A stretch of DNA of 64,000 nt, taken from NCBI GenBank assembly GCA_039707465.1, contig CM077645.1:144515503-144579502 (forward strand). Reading direction: 5' to 3'. A model generated the notes under the pieces. It made no database searches. It saw only the letters and a list, made by a program, of their open reading frames with translations, and was not told the DNA's origin. Positions within the stretch are counted from its first letter, which is position 1, and each line of letters opens with the position of its first letter. A program made the position numbers and the translations under genes. Shown one piece after another: positions 1 to 10,434 of the stretch. Source of the DNA: Rhabdophis nuchalis (taxonomy: Eukaryota > Chordata > Lepidosauria > Squamata > Natricidae).

Positions 1-660
1 AATTGAAGAATAGGCTTTTCATCCTTTCCCCAAGCCTGGACATTAACATGTTAAAGATTCCTTTCTATTTTAAACTCATTGATCTTTTATGTTTGAAAGA
101 TAAATTGCACAGGAGTACATACACATATGCCCCACCAGTATCCTCACATCGAAGCAATTAAAACTTCTGAAGGAAAGAGAAACAATTAAGTATTTGTCAG
201 ACGGAGAGTTAAGATTAATTGAGCAAGTGAGACAGCAGGGCAACAAGACAGAGTGATTAAACTGAAAGCCTCCCTCTGTACGTTTGCACCAAGAATAAAT
301 GTGTTTAATCTTTCTCAACAAGTGCAGTGGAAATAATGATAGCAGACTTTAGCTATACTGGAAAATCTGACTGATTTTTCCCCTTTCAAAAGAACTGGTC
401 AGAAAAGAAATATTATATTTTAAAATTTCCAATAATAACATTAGCATTTCCAATACTAATATTAGGACAGGTAAATTGCTATAGCTTCCATGTCAAAGAT
501 TATTTCTAGCCACCAACTTTCACTCCTTCCTGGAAGTTGCAGGCATCTACTTTTTGGGAGGAAGATAAGGAATAAGTTTTTCTATTCCAAAGGAGGGTAG
601 TTGGTAGTACCGGCCCTCAAAAAATTTCATGCTAAAATGGTAGCTACAATGGAGCTAAGT
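1..660. other. unique AT-rich sequence, no gene seen
   Basis: AT-rich DNA with only short spurious reading frames. I recognise no repeat family, coding homology or RNA gene here. Confidence 0.5.
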
Positions 661-675
661 AGTACGGTTGGGATA

Positions 676-750
676 TTGTTTGAGTTTATGAGTTTGAGTT
701 TATTCGACTTGTATCCCGCACCTATCTCCCAGAAGGGACCCAGGGCGGCT
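676..750 (-). mobile_element. LINE 3' tail fragment (L2-like)
   Basis: The stretch resembles the reverse complement of the 3' ends of the L2 copies in this window. It has a 'tatcccgcacctatct' block followed by a 'gaagggaccca-gggcggc' block. No coding part remains, and assignment rests on the short conserved 3' end only. Confidence 0.4.
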
Positions 751-875
751 CAAAATAATCTAGAACCATGATGGTGGATTTATGGCACACATGCCAGATG
801 TGACATGCAGAGCTCTCTCTGTGGCCACACACAATATCGCCCCAACCCAGCTCCAATCACGTTTCTCCATCACGT

Positions 876-925
876 TTCACTCAATCAATTCCAACTTCTC
901 ACAAAGTTGGAATTGATTGAGTGAA
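876..925. repeat. perfect 22-bp hairpin
   Basis: Positions 876-897 and 904-925 are perfect reverse complements, separated by a 6-base loop. No terminal repeat family that I recognise has this arm. It sits just upstream of an unassigned GC-rich segment that abuts the L2 copy. Confidence 0.85.
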
Positions 926-929
926 CTTT

Positions 930-1250
930 TTCACTTGTGCACTTCAGAATGGAGGAGGCGGGGTCCTGCGATGTGGAGCCACAATGCGACCCATATGGCA
1001 AAGAGCTGTGCTGTGGCTCCCTGTCACCCTTTCACGGTAGAGGGATGAAAGAACTGTTGTCCTGTCACAGCGATGGCTGGGGCTGGGGGGGAGAAGTGGA
1101 GATGTCAGCGATGCTCCACCTCTCCTCAGCAAACTGGGCCTGGAGGAGCTCAGAGTGTTGCAGGCTGAACGTCAGAGGGTCAGAAGGCATGCTCCTATGC
1201 CACTCCAACACGTGTTTCCAGTGGTCCTCTGACCTGAATAGTATTGTAGC
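930..1250. other. GC-rich segment of unknown origin
   Basis: This roughly 320-base segment is clearly more GC-rich than its left flank and lies against the truncated 5' edge of the L2 copy. It has a 114-codon open frame on the plus strand, but the translation resembles no family I know. It may be part of another repeat. Confidence 0.3.
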
Positions 1251-1251
1251 C

Positions 1252-2237
1252 TGCCGTAGTGGTGATGTGCCAGTGCCTTGAAGCCGTGCGGGCCTGGATG
1301 GGAAGTAACAGACTTAGACTCAACCCGTCCAAGACCGAGTGGCTGTGGTTTCCGGCATCCCGGTACAACCAGTTGACTCCATAACTGGCCATAGGGGACG
1401 AACACCTTACCCCTGTGGATGGGGCACACAACTTGGGCATCCTCCTGGATACCCGGCTGTCCATGGAAGATCAAGTGACAGCCGTGGCCAGGAGGGCGTT
1501 TTACCAGGTTCGCCTGGTACGCCAGTTGCGTCCCCTATTGGATCGGGATGCCCTTTGCACAGTCACTCATGCCCTCATGACATCCCGACTGGATTACTGC
1601 AATTCTCTCTATATGGGGCTCCCGAAGATGCACCCGAAGACTTCAGCTTGTCCAGAATGCAGCCGCGCGAGCAATAATGGGAACCTCTAGGTTTACCCAA
1701 ATAACACCGCTCTTGCGCGAGCTGCATTGGCTGCCTGTCGTCTTTCAGGTGCGCTTCAAGGTGTTAGTTACCATCTTTAAAGCGCTCCATGGCACGGGAC
1801 CTAGTTATCTGCGGGATCGGATCCTGCCCCATACATCCCTGCGGCCGATTCGCTCCCACAGAGAGGGACTTCTCCGGGTGCTGTCCACTAGGCTATGCCA
1901 GCGGGCGACGCCCAGGGGAAGGGCCTTCTCTGTGGCGGGCCCAGCCCTCTGGAACGACCTTCCCCCCGAAATTAGAACAACTACGGACCTCCGCTCCTTC
2001 CGTCAAAAACTGAAAACACACTTCTTCTGCTTGGCCGGCCTAGGTTAGTCTTCCGTCTTTTAATAGGGTTTTAGGGGATTTTAGCGTAATTTTAATACAG
2101 GGGATTTTAGCGCAGGAATAATTTTGTTTAATTTGTATTTTATCTATTTATCTATTTATGTATTCTATATTGGTTTTTTAATTTCCCTGTGCACCGTTCC
2201 GAGTCCCTTGGGGAGAGGAGGCGGTTTATAAATAAAA

Positions 2238-2304
<67 letters not shown>
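1252..2304 (+). mobile_element. 5'-truncated L2-clade LINE with (ATT)n tail
   Basis: The segment aligns by eye to the C-terminal part of the complete L2 reverse transcriptase on the minus strand near 60 kb. It starts near the 'CLEAVRIWM' region and runs through 'LLDTRLSMEDQVTAV', 'RELHWLPVVFQVRFK' and 'RAFSVAGPALWNDLPPE' to the end of the protein. A frameshift near 1620-1690 splits the frame, so this copy is dead. The 3' UTR ends with the conserved 'gagtcccttggggaga' and 'ggcggtttataaataaa' blocks, then an (ATT)n array. The C-terminal block 'LWNDLPP...SFRQKLKTHFF' is typical of L2 rather than CR1. Confidence 0.85.
2237..2304 (+). repeat. (ATT)n microsatellite, L2 tail
   Basis: About 22 copies of ATT form the end of the L2 insertion. 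Several L2 copies here end in the same simple repeat, so the array probably grew from the tail. Confidence 0.9.
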
Positions 2305-2310
2305 GAGTTG

Positions 2311-2354
2311 GAGGTAGGGGAAGGGTCAGGGAACAGGGGGAAGGGTAGGGGGGC
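2311..2354 (+). other. G-run cluster, potential G-quadruplex
   Basis: Six runs of 3-6 G lie within about 45 bases directly after the L2 tail. The pattern meets the usual four-run quadruplex rule on the plus strand. No function is implied. Confidence 0.55.
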
Positions 2355-2848
2355 TTCTAGGAGGAGAAGCCCGGCTGGCTTTTCCTTTGGTGGGAGACGG
2401 GGAAGACCTATAAAATCGAATTTCCCCCAATAAATGGGGAAAATAAAGGCCCGACGGTCCAGAGTCCAAAAAGGGGAATGGGGTCTGTTTGTCGGAGGAT
2501 CCGAGATGAAATCAGTTGAAATCTGGCTATTCAGACAGGGATCTATCTGGGTCTCTTCTTTCCTCCCCCTTACATTCCACCCTCCTGGCTTTCTTCCCTA
2601 GCCTCGTTTTAAGGGGAAGGGGAAGCAAGGTGTGCTTAAATCTCACACTGATGCGAAATCCTAATTATTAAAGATGGGGATGGGGAAAAGATGCCATTGC
2701 TTTCCCAAGGAGCCAGGGAAAGTGGAATAAAAATAGGTGTGTGTGTGTGTAAATAACAGCCCGGGATAGCTTCAGTCACAAACAACAACTGCTATTATTT
2801 TTGCAGAGAGCTTCTAAGCTATACAACATTATTTAATAAATACTAATA

Positions 2849-3256
2849 CAGTGGTACCTTGATTCACGAACGCTTCTGTTCACGAACAACTCGGTTCACG
2901 AACAGAAAAGTTCATTAAAATATGCTCCGGTTCACGAACTCCGCTTCGGTTCACGAACAGGAGCCGCGGCCATTTTAATGCTATTTCCTGGCTGTCACAT
3001 GGTTGTGACTTCCTGTAGGAAGATCGTGGAGAGAAGGAGACACAGAAAAAAGTACACTGTGAGTACTTTCAGTGACTTTTTTTGATTTTTGTTATTTGTT
3101 TCATATTTTTTGCGCTTCAAAAACCAAAAAAAAGATCAGAACAGATTAACCGGATTTACATTAAACCCTATGGGAAACTGTGCCTCGGTTCACAACCAAT
3201 TCGGTTCGCGACCAGAGTCAGTTCACGAATTAAGTTCGTGAACCGAGGTACCACTG
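2849..3256. mobile_element. TA-flanked MITE (mariner-like), 'CAGTGGTACC' ends
   Basis: This 408-bp element has terminal inverted repeats beginning CAGTGGTACCT and ending AGGTACCACTG, flanked by TA on both sides, as for Tc1/mariner insertions. Both subterminal zones carry repeated 'ggttcacgaac'-type words. It has no transposase frame and is non-autonomous. Confidence 0.8.
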
Positions 3257-3299
3257 TAATAACAAACCATAATATACAGGATTAAAGGAAGGAAGGTGA

Positions 3300-3365
3300 A
3301 ATCAGAGGAGGGGGGAAGGGAGGGAGGGAGGGAGGGAAGGAGGAAGGAAAAAGAAGGAAAGAAGG
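3300..3365 (+). repeat. purine-rich GGGA/GGAA repeat
   Basis: Imperfect run of GGGAGGGA, GGAAGG and GAAGGAA units with no pyrimidines over long stretches. Confidence 0.7.
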
Positions 3366-3537
3366 AATAAGGATGTGATGGCCCTCCAGAGGCTACTGCA
3401 CTACACTCCCTTCATTCCTGAGTTGGGCTGTTAAAGAAATCCAGTGCTACCAGGGAGAAGTTAAGTTGTGAAGAAATGATTGAAATTCCTCACAAAACCT
3501 GATTATTCTGGTTAAGTTGCCATGTTGGGTTTGTTTG

Positions 3538-3577
3538 CAGTTTGGGCATTCGGTCCCTAAAAGGTTCGCCATCACTG
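3538..3577. mobile_element. hAT MITE end fragment ('GCGAACC' family)
   Basis: The segment ends in 'aaaggttcgccatcactg', the right terminus of the hAT-like family whose longer copies lie at 9930, 13680 and 39626. The rest of the copy is missing or too diverged to see. Confidence 0.5.
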
Positions 3578-4194
3578 AGCTAGAACGTAAGGAAGATTTT
3601 GGGTCTCTTCAATGTATTTTAGGATGGAAATGGGATCGCCCTCAATCTCTGTTCGAATTCACCTTGCACTGCTAAGGATGCTACAAGAAACTAGAAAGCC
3701 ATCAAGATTAAGTTAAACTTTGCATGTCTGCATTATATGGGTACAAATTCTTTGCATTATGTGCTATTACCTCCCTTCTTAAAGGGAACTTAAATTTTTG
3801 TAGCAGTGAAAAACATCAGAGATAACCTTTTGAAACAAGTAGTAGTAGTAGTAAACATACTACAATGGTACTATCTTCAGAGTTCTCATCCTGGCACCAT
3901 TATGATAAGAAACATCCACGGTTCCCCCAATATCTGGTCAACATTTCATTGAAGAAGCCTTTAACTACTTTTACATATACACTTACTGATTTACTCTGAT
4001 TTCATACCATACCCACCATATATCTTGAAGGATTTTTTTTGTAAATATCTAGTGGACCAGTACTTTAGCCCTTTTACAGGGTCAGCCAAGACTAAGACAC
4101 CATCCATTACATCCTCCACCATCTTATCTGTGATAAATCAGACATAAAATATTGATGATAAACAGACTTATGGGGTCAGACATTGACTGAATTA

Positions 4195-4565
4195 CAGGTA
4201 GTCCTTGACTTACAACAGCCCATTTAGTGACAGTTTGAAGTTACAAAGGCACTGAAAAAAGTGACATATGGCCATTTTTCACACGTACGACCACTGCAGC
4301 TTCCCTGTGGTCACACTTGGTGACTGACTCATATTTATGACGATTGCAGTGTCCCAGAGCCATATGATCCCCTTTTATTACCTTCTGACAAACAAAGTCA
4401 AGCCGATTTATGTAACAACTGTGTTACTAACTGAACACCTGCAGTGATTCACTTAACAGTTGGGACAAGAAAGGTCATAAAATGGAGCAAAATTCACTTA
4501 ACAAATGTGTCAGCAACAGAAATGTTTGGTTCCATTGTGGCTGTGCATCCTTGACTTGTGTATGT
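4195..4565. mobile_element. TA-flanked MITE, 'CAGGTAGTCC' family
   Basis: It begins with CAGGTAGTCCTTGACTTACA directly after TA and shares internal words (cacttggtgac, cacttaacag) with the better-preserved copy at 18910-19247. The right terminus is degenerate. Confidence 0.65.
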
Positions 4566-4583
4566 GATTTCCACTGTTACCTG

Positions 4584-4790
4584 TTTCCCTGAAAATAAGA
4601 CCTCACCAGATAATGAGCCCAATTGGGCTTTGGAACACATGCACTAAAATAAGCCATTCCCGAAAAAATTGCAACACAGCAGCAGCCATGAGGTGACCAT
4701 GCTTGCCTCCTCCTGCACCTCAAAAATAATAAGACCTACCTGAAAATAAGGCCAAGCACTTATTTCGGGGGGAGGGGGTGTCAAAAGAAA
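4584..4790. mobile_element. MITE with 'GAAAATAAGACCT' ends
   Basis: The left side reads 'tttccctgaaaataagacct'. The right half repeats 'ataagacctacctgaaaataaggcc' and a purine-rich inverted end. I know this type as a short inverted-repeat element common in reptile DNA, but the right boundary is uncertain. Confidence 0.45.
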
Positions 4791-4799
4791 GGGAATCAC

Positions 4800-5940
4800 A
4801 GTAATACTCAACTTGCCACATTTTCCATGATCTCTTTCTAACTTTGAAAGAAATGATCTTACTGTTAATTTTACTCTTAATTGTAGTGTTGATTTGATCT
4901 TAGTTTAAAACCCCTGCACACCTTTTCTTTTTCTTTTCTTTTCCTTTCTCTTTTTCTTAGTATTACTGATTTCTTTAAAATTCCATGTAAACTTCTTATG
5001 ACATGTGGTTACAATAACAAGATCACTGCCTGAATTCAGTCTCTTCCTATTTTTTAAAAAGAAACTTACATGTACCTTGAGCCAGTCCATTGGAATTAAA
5101 TCTTATTTTTCCAATGAAACTTACTATAATAAGTATACAAAGAACTGCATTCTAAATCTTATAGGAAGTGATCTGGCAAACCACCAGTGGGAATATAAGT
5201 GAAGAATGGTGTAATAAAATAAATAAGTAAATAACCTTCTCTGTAGAATGTGTCACAAAGAAATATATTTTCTCTCCCTCAGCAGACCAAATTCTGCAAT
5301 GCAAAAATTAAGTAATGAGCCAAAAAGATTTGGATTATTCTCTTGGGTTGCATAAAAGAACAATACAGCTACAAGCTGATACATTTAAAGAGTTGTAGCA
5401 TCTCCCCCCCCCCCAATAAACCAGTAGCTTGCCTTTATAATCAAGGCTGGAGGCAAGAAGTAAAGACATGTCAGTGTTAACAATACACTAATATGTTCCA
5501 GCAAAAGCACTGCCACAATCTTGACAAACAGCAAGTGATTTAACAGGGTAAGTGAACCAAGAAAGTTGCAACCATCTACAGGGTGGCACAAAAGGACAGG
5601 ATTGAAATGTAACAGTTCATGTCTGTACTTGCAAACTCAACAATAAGCCTTCAGCAAATATATTAGATCTTCCTTTCTTAGTTTCCCCCAGAGTTTGAAT
5701 AGCAAACATCCCAGAGATAGCTTTGTTTCAGAACTTTTAGCAAGGATGCTGTAATTCAAGTCTTCATCCCTCTCTTTCTTGACAACAGTCTTGATTTCTG
5801 TTTCTTCTTTTTCTTTTACTGTACAATGAAGGGAGGGGGGAAAAAACAACCTTCCACTTTCCAAGTCTGCAGATCTGTTATATACTAGTAAATTTCCCAG
5901 CCTCCTTGTTTAAGAAATACAGGAATTGGGTATTTATCTA
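4800..5940. other. unique AT-rich sequence, no gene seen
   Basis: Contains homopolymer and pyrimidine runs (such as the C run near 5405) and short spurious frames on both strands. Nothing is recognisable as coding or mobile. Confidence 0.45.
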
Positions 5941-5958
5941 GCTTTATTGCAAGCAGAA

Positions 5959-6204
5959 GGGACGAGTTGGCTTAGGGGCTAAGACGCTGACCTTGTCGAT
6001 CAGAAAGGTCAGCAGTTCAGCGGTTCGAATCCCTAGCGCCGCGTAATAGAGTGAGTTCCCATTACTTGTCCCAGCTTCTGCCAACCTAGAAGTTCGAAAG
6101 CATGCAAAAATGCTGGCTCTTTGGCTATGAAATGGAGATGATCACCGCCCCCTAGAATTGGGAATGACTGAAACATATGTGTGAGGGGAACCTTTACCTT
6201 TACC
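5959..6204 (+). mobile_element. Sauria-type tRNA-derived SINE
   Basis: The head contains a pol III A-box-like 'tggcttaggggctaag' and a B box 'ggttcgaatcc', as in tRNA-derived SINEs. The 3' end 'ggggaacctttacctttacc' is the tail shared with BovB-mobilised Sauria SINEs. The middle is about 100 bases shorter than in the copies at 16778 and 39095, so it carries an internal deletion. Near-identical 15-base duplications flank it at 5944-5958 and 6205-6219, with one mismatch. Confidence 0.88.
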
Positions 6205-6219
6205 TTATTGCTAGCAGAA

Positions 6220-7670
6220 AATATTTCTCCAATTGCCTTAAGACAAACCAATGTTGCCAGGTGCAGAGAATTCTACTGAAAAGATTTATTCCCATAGGAA
6301 ATGAGAAAATGTTTTCCCTGACTGGTCTTTTCCTTTAGATCTCATGGAGAGGGCCAGGGGACTCTCCAGAACAGTCTGGAAAAAGGTGTAAAGGGAATTG
6401 CAAAAATCATACCTTTTCAGCCCCACTTGGCTTTTCTCCAGTGACTTTTATGGTTGAAAAAGAGTTATTCTGAAAGGAAAATTTTGGATCCAAGTTTCAA
6501 TGTAAAAAACAGAATAATACAAGTTTTTGGGTTGTACATTATTGGATTTTCAACTATTTGGAAATAACCATCATGGGGAGAGAGAAAAAAGGGATCTTAC
6601 TATTCAGGGACTAGGAAGCAAATAGCACACATTTTTGTGGTCAGCCAGAAAAAAAAGTCTCTACTTATATAACATTGTCTAGTATTTCCCAGTCAATGAA
6701 ACATCATTTTTATATCTACCAGTAGTTCCTAGGAGAAGCTTTTCCATGTTGAAAAATAGCCAAAGTTCCAAAAATAGTATGTTGTGGGGAAAAATGCCCC
6801 TAATTAGCCATTTAGATAAGCTACAAATACAATTAAAAGTCATCTAAATAACAACATTCATCTTACAGTTTGGATTTCAACAGTTCAGCTTTCCTTTTTT
6901 TACTGCCAAGAATAGTCTTTTCCTTCATTTGTGCCATTTAGAGAAACTTTTATTCCATCTGGATGAATTTTGCGTGGCAAAATATCTAAAGAATACTTTT
7001 GCAGAATGCAGACTATAATTATACAAAACAGTGACAACAAAATGGTAGGTGAATATCCATAGTTCCATAATTTCACTGGACCAATCTTGGTTCAGAGATG
7101 GCTATTTTAACATTCGTGTAGGAGGCATTTTAAGATCCAAATAGTGGTAAATATATCAAAACAAAACAAATGTTGGGGAAGCTAAAAAGCCATCTTAAAA
7201 ATTTACAAAAGTAAGAATAAGCGAGTGATCTATGTATGCTTCCAAACTAATTACTTAATACCATGTGTTGTTACTTAACCATTTTTCTGACAAACTAAAA
7301 ATAATGAAGATAGGTTTTAAATCATTTCAACAGTGGTTGGATAATGGAGTAAATATGCTTTTGTGGGCAGTGGCCTAAGATCTCTCATTCAATTTAATAT
7401 AAAAACAGGGATTTTAAAAAGGAAGTTATCCAAATAATCGCCCTGAGTTGACAACCAAATGATAGCTTCAAATATATATATTTGAAGGTCTCTTCTAATT
7501 TAATTTATTGATCAGCTCATAAAACTAACACACATATCTAAAATATTATACAACGTAATTCTTGGCTTGCTGTTTGGATGGTCTCTAGCGATGAGCCGAT
7601 GGACAGTAAGGGAAACAGTATGTCTCCTCCCTTTAATTGGGGCCTAATAATAACAGGTTGTTGTGAAACA
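6220..7670. other. unique AT-rich sequence, no gene seen
   Basis: No reading frame of note and no repeat family recognised in about 1.4 kb. Confidence 0.45.
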
Positions 7671-7675
7671 ATTAC

Positions 7676-7677
<2 letters not shown>

Positions 7678-7710
<33 letters not shown>

Positions 7711-7728
7711 TGTATGTATGTATGTATG

Positions 7729-7817
<89 letters not shown>
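7678..7817 (+). repeat. compound (TATG)n/(TA)n microsatellite
   Basis: Alternating blocks of TATG and TA repeats. They give artificial Tyr-Val-Cys-Met and Ile-Tyr reading frames on both strands, which are not genes. Confidence 0.95.
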
Positions 7818-7820
<3 letters not shown>

Positions 7821-7854
7821 GGTCTTTGGTTGTTCGGGTTTTCTCCTCAGCAAA

Positions 7855-7855
7855 C

Positions 7856-7904
<49 letters not shown>

Positions 7905-7919
7905 TGTATGTGTATATAT
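7855..7919 (+). repeat. (TA)n/(TATG)n microsatellite inside the PLE remnant
   Basis: A second simple-repeat block of the same two units as the array at 7678, located between the inverted arms. Confidence 0.92.
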
Positions 7920-7947
7920 ATTGCTCCTGGAAGCACCAAGCCCGAAG

Positions 7948-7995
7948 CACCAGCCTGAAGATGATGAATGAGATTTCATCGAAACGTCGTGAAGA
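7948..7995 (+). ncRNA. hammerhead ribozyme-like motif
   Basis: The order of elements fits a type I hammerhead with a minimal stem III. The core CTGAAGA is at 7955-7961. A stem II hairpin pairs GATGAA (7963-7968) with TTCATC (7975-7980). GAAAC follows at 7981-7985 and a candidate GTC cleavage triplet at 7986-7988. GGAAG at 7929-7933 can pair with CTTCC at 7998-8002 as an outer part of stem I, but the inner part of stem I is not convincing. One unpaired T lies between the core and stem II. PLE pseudo-LTRs are known to carry such motifs; activity of this copy is unproven. Confidence 0.5.
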
Positions 7996-8041
7996 TACTT
8001 CCAATTCTACGCGGGAGAAAACCCGAACAACCAAAGACCTA

Positions 8042-8042
8042 C

Positions 8043-8069
<27 letters not shown>
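8042..8069 (+). repeat. (TA)n microsatellite
   Basis: Simple TA run outside the right inverted arm, mirroring the TA block outside the left arm. Confidence 0.9.
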
Positions 8070-8074
<5 letters not shown>

Positions 8075-8472
8075 ATACACCAATATATAGAAACATCACA
8101 TCTGCCACATACCACAAAAGCTTGCCACAATAATATTATCTTAATCAACAAGTAAAAAGAAAACACACTGATGTGATAATATTAGCTGAGAAGCTGTTTC
8201 CTCTTGTCTCATTCCAGTATACTGTAATTCTGGGATGAGACAGCTGAAAATTGCCCCCCTGCTACTTATGCAAACTCAGCAAATTCAGAAAAAAGATGAA
8301 GCAGGTAATTGCTTCAATATTTAGAAGGGTAGGGTTTAATGTTGTCCTGTGTTTTTAAAATTCCATGTCTAATAGCGATAATCCAATACATTGTATTCTT
8401 CCATTTTTTTAATCATCTAAGCTCAACCCCAGTTTTTGCACTAAGAAGAAAAAATAACAATTTTGAAAGGCA

Positions 8473-8503
8473 CTGTTTTGAGTGTTTCCAGCACTCAAAA
8501 CAG
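8473..8503. repeat. 12-bp perfect hairpin
   Basis: CTGTTTTGAGTG at 8473-8484 is the reverse complement of 8492-8503, with a 7-base loop. It lies at the left edge of the hAT-derived sequence. Confidence 0.7.
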
Positions 8504-8599
8504 CACTCAGCATTGGTCCATGGCCTGTTAGGAACTGGATGTTCTGACCTAGGCTTCCTGAGAAAGCATAAATCACAATCTTAGTCCCCAAAACCCTCT

Positions 8600-8605
8600 T
8601 TTATT
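8600..8605 (-). promoter_or_regulatory. LTR polyadenylation signal AATAAA
   Basis: AATAAA on the minus strand, about 60 bases from the 3' end of the solo LTR. Confidence 0.5.
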
Positions 8606-8872
8606 TATACGGCTATGAATTATGGTCATTCACAGCCTGCAAGTCTTCACAAACAGTCTGTGAAGATTCCGACAGATGTCTGCTCGAGTTGCGCTCAGTC
8701 GTTCAGGAGAATGTTGATAAATACCCACCTTATCTCCCTTGAAATGCTGCCAGATTGCCTCATTGCCAAATGCAGAGCTAGGCCAAACAGAGTCAAACAG
8801 AACTTTTCAAAGCTTGAACTGACCAGATAAACTAATTGCTTTCCTGTAAAAGTTCATGTCCTGTTAGCTCCT

Positions 8873-8881
8873 CTTTTATAT
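8873..8881 (-). promoter_or_regulatory. LTR TATA-like box
   Basis: ATATAAAAG on the minus strand within the solo LTR, upstream of its polyadenylation signal. Confidence 0.45.
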
Positions 8882-9444
8882 CTTATGGAAGGGGCCAATC
8901 ATCTCCAAGCCTTACTCCCTAGTTGACCCTGTTTTCTTAATTGTTCTTGCCTTCTGGCAGCTCTGTGCATGCACACACTGGGAACAGGCTCCCGCTGTTC
9001 TTCTGCCTTGTTTATGTCTGACTCCGGAAGCTCCGGAAGCAGCAAATAACTACCAGATGGCCTTGGCCCCCTCTCTGCCTCCAATGCAGAGCCCTCGTCC
9101 GAGCCTTCCCCAGACTCCAGGACTAGCCCATGTTCCTCCCCATGTAACCTCCTTACTGTCTGACTCTGCTGCCAGTTCTGCAGGCCGCTGGCAGACCTGG
9201 GTCACAATGCTGGAGGTGAGCGGCTGGTGAGTGAGCAAAGCTTCATCTGTAGTTGCAGCCGCTCCCCAGCAATAACATCATCGCCTCAGCTCTATGTCAG
9301 AACATCAGTCATTAGATTCTCATAGGACCACAAAGCATATTATAAACTTTGTATGCGAGGGATCTAGGTTGCGCGCTCCTTCTCCTACCCTATCCCAGTA
9401 TCTTCCATAAAATCAATCCCCAAAAGGTTGAGAACTGCTGGATT

Positions 9445-9920
9445 AGTTTATGCGCATATTTCTTGTGAGACTGGCAGCTGTATATATTTGATATTAAATA
9501 CATGTTTTCAAGGTTAGGTATTGCAGCAGGAAGAACTGACCTTGCTGCTTAGGCTGGGCAAGATAAGGGATGAAGTCTTAAGGTAAAATAACAATTACTT
9601 AAACCTGTGGCTCAGGCCTTAAAACAATGTTCCAAAGCATACCTCCAAATCAACCCTTGTAATACTTTCAAGATAAAATGATAAAGTCTTTGGAATGACC
9701 TGCACTGTTCCCACATTTGAATATGATTGAAAATGTGTGGTAAGCATGTAGCGCGTACAAGGAGATCTAAGAATATTTCCGAGCTAGAAGATTTCTGCAG
9801 AGAAGAGTGGAAAATTGTTTAAAAGCAAGAATAGGAAGATTTGTAACAAGTTACATGAAAAATTTGGAAGCTGTTATCTTTTTTTAAAGGATTATAAAGG
9901 ACTGAATGAACCTGCCTTAT
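9445..9920. other. no gene or recognised repeat
   Basis: AT-rich sequence without recognised features. Confidence 0.4.
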
Positions 9921-9929
9921 ACACTATGC

Positions 9930-10434
9930 CAGTGATGGTGAACCTTTTTCTCCTTGGGTGCCAAAAGCATGATTGTGCGCACTCGCATGCCCACCCCCAT
10001 AAATTAATGCTCTCCCACACCGTGACCCCGCTCATGCATTAATGACACCCCCTGCTGCCTTGCGCATGTGCACACAGCTCTTGAAGCCTGGGGGTGGTGA
10101 AAACGGCCTCCCCTCCCCCCAGAGGCCCTCCGGAGGCCAGAAACGGCTCGTTTTTCAACTTCCAGTGTGCACGTTGAGCAACATACCTCCTGAAGGCAAA
10201 AAACGGCCCAACGTGCAAACCGGAAGTTCGGGAATGGACTGGTTGCCCATAAGGCCATTTTTCTCCCTCTAGAGGCTTCAAGGAAGACTCCTAAAGCCTC
10301 TGGAGGGTGAAAAACTGCCAAAAATGAAGGCCAAAATCAGCTGGCACGCTGGAGGTGACAACAACGCCTTGCGTGCCCTCAGAAATGGCTACGCATGCCA
10401 CTGTGGCACACATGCCGTAGGTTCGCCATCACGG
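9930..10434. mobile_element. hAT-like MITE, 'CAGTGATGGYGAACC' family
   Basis: Terminal inverted repeats CAGTGATGGTGAACC and GGTTCGCCATCACGG flank a 505-bp GC-rich body. The 8-base sequence CACTATGC occurs perfectly at 9922-9929 and 10435-10442, the size expected for hAT target duplications. No transposase is present. A third copy of the target word is discussed in the next entry. Confidence 0.85.

Larger units (their letters stand above)
7815..8070 (+). mobile_element. Penelope-like element (PLE) terminal remnant with inverted repeat
   Basis: The arms at 7819-7845 and 8015-8041 are perfect 27-base reverse complements and extend into flanking TA repeats. Between them lie another (TA)n/(TATG)n array and a segment with a hammerhead-like core. 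Inverted terminal copies and hammerhead motifs are known in PLE pseudo-LTRs. The rest of the element (RT and GIY-YIG endonuclease) is absent here. Confidence 0.6.
8540..9206 (-). mobile_element. solo LTR of an LTR retrotransposon
   Basis: The segment starts TGTTCTGACC and ends GGTCACA on the plus strand, so its ends have the TG...CA form. Read on the minus strand it has a TATA-like ATATAAAAG (8881-8873) followed about 270 bases later by AATAAA (8605-8600), the spacing expected for U3-R-U5. No internal gag/pol region is present, so recombination probably left a solo LTR. No clear target duplication is seen. I cannot decide between an endogenous retrovirus and a gypsy-type element. Confidence 0.55.
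8505..9440. mobile_element. hAT-family element interrupted by a solo LTR
   Basis: The left part contains 'ggtccatggcctgttaggaa'. The right part contains 'ggaggtgagcggctggtgag', 'cattagattctcatagg' and 'gagggatctaggttgcgcg', and ends in 'aaaaggttgagaactgctg'. These blocks occur in this order in a widespread vertebrate hAT MITE that I recognise by its 'GGTCC(G/A)TGGCCTGTTAGGAAC' segment. The block order is broken by the LTR at 8540-9206. The left terminus is missing. Confidence 0.6.

Noticed and set aside
5985..6040. tRNA gene
   Set aside because: A and B boxes are present but the sequence continues into a SINE body and BovB-type tail; no complete cloverleaf is formed.
7572..8166. Long open frames rich in Tyr-Val-Cys-Met or Ile-Tyr on both strands
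   Set aside because: They are translations of (TATG)n and (TA)n microsatellite and do not represent proteins.
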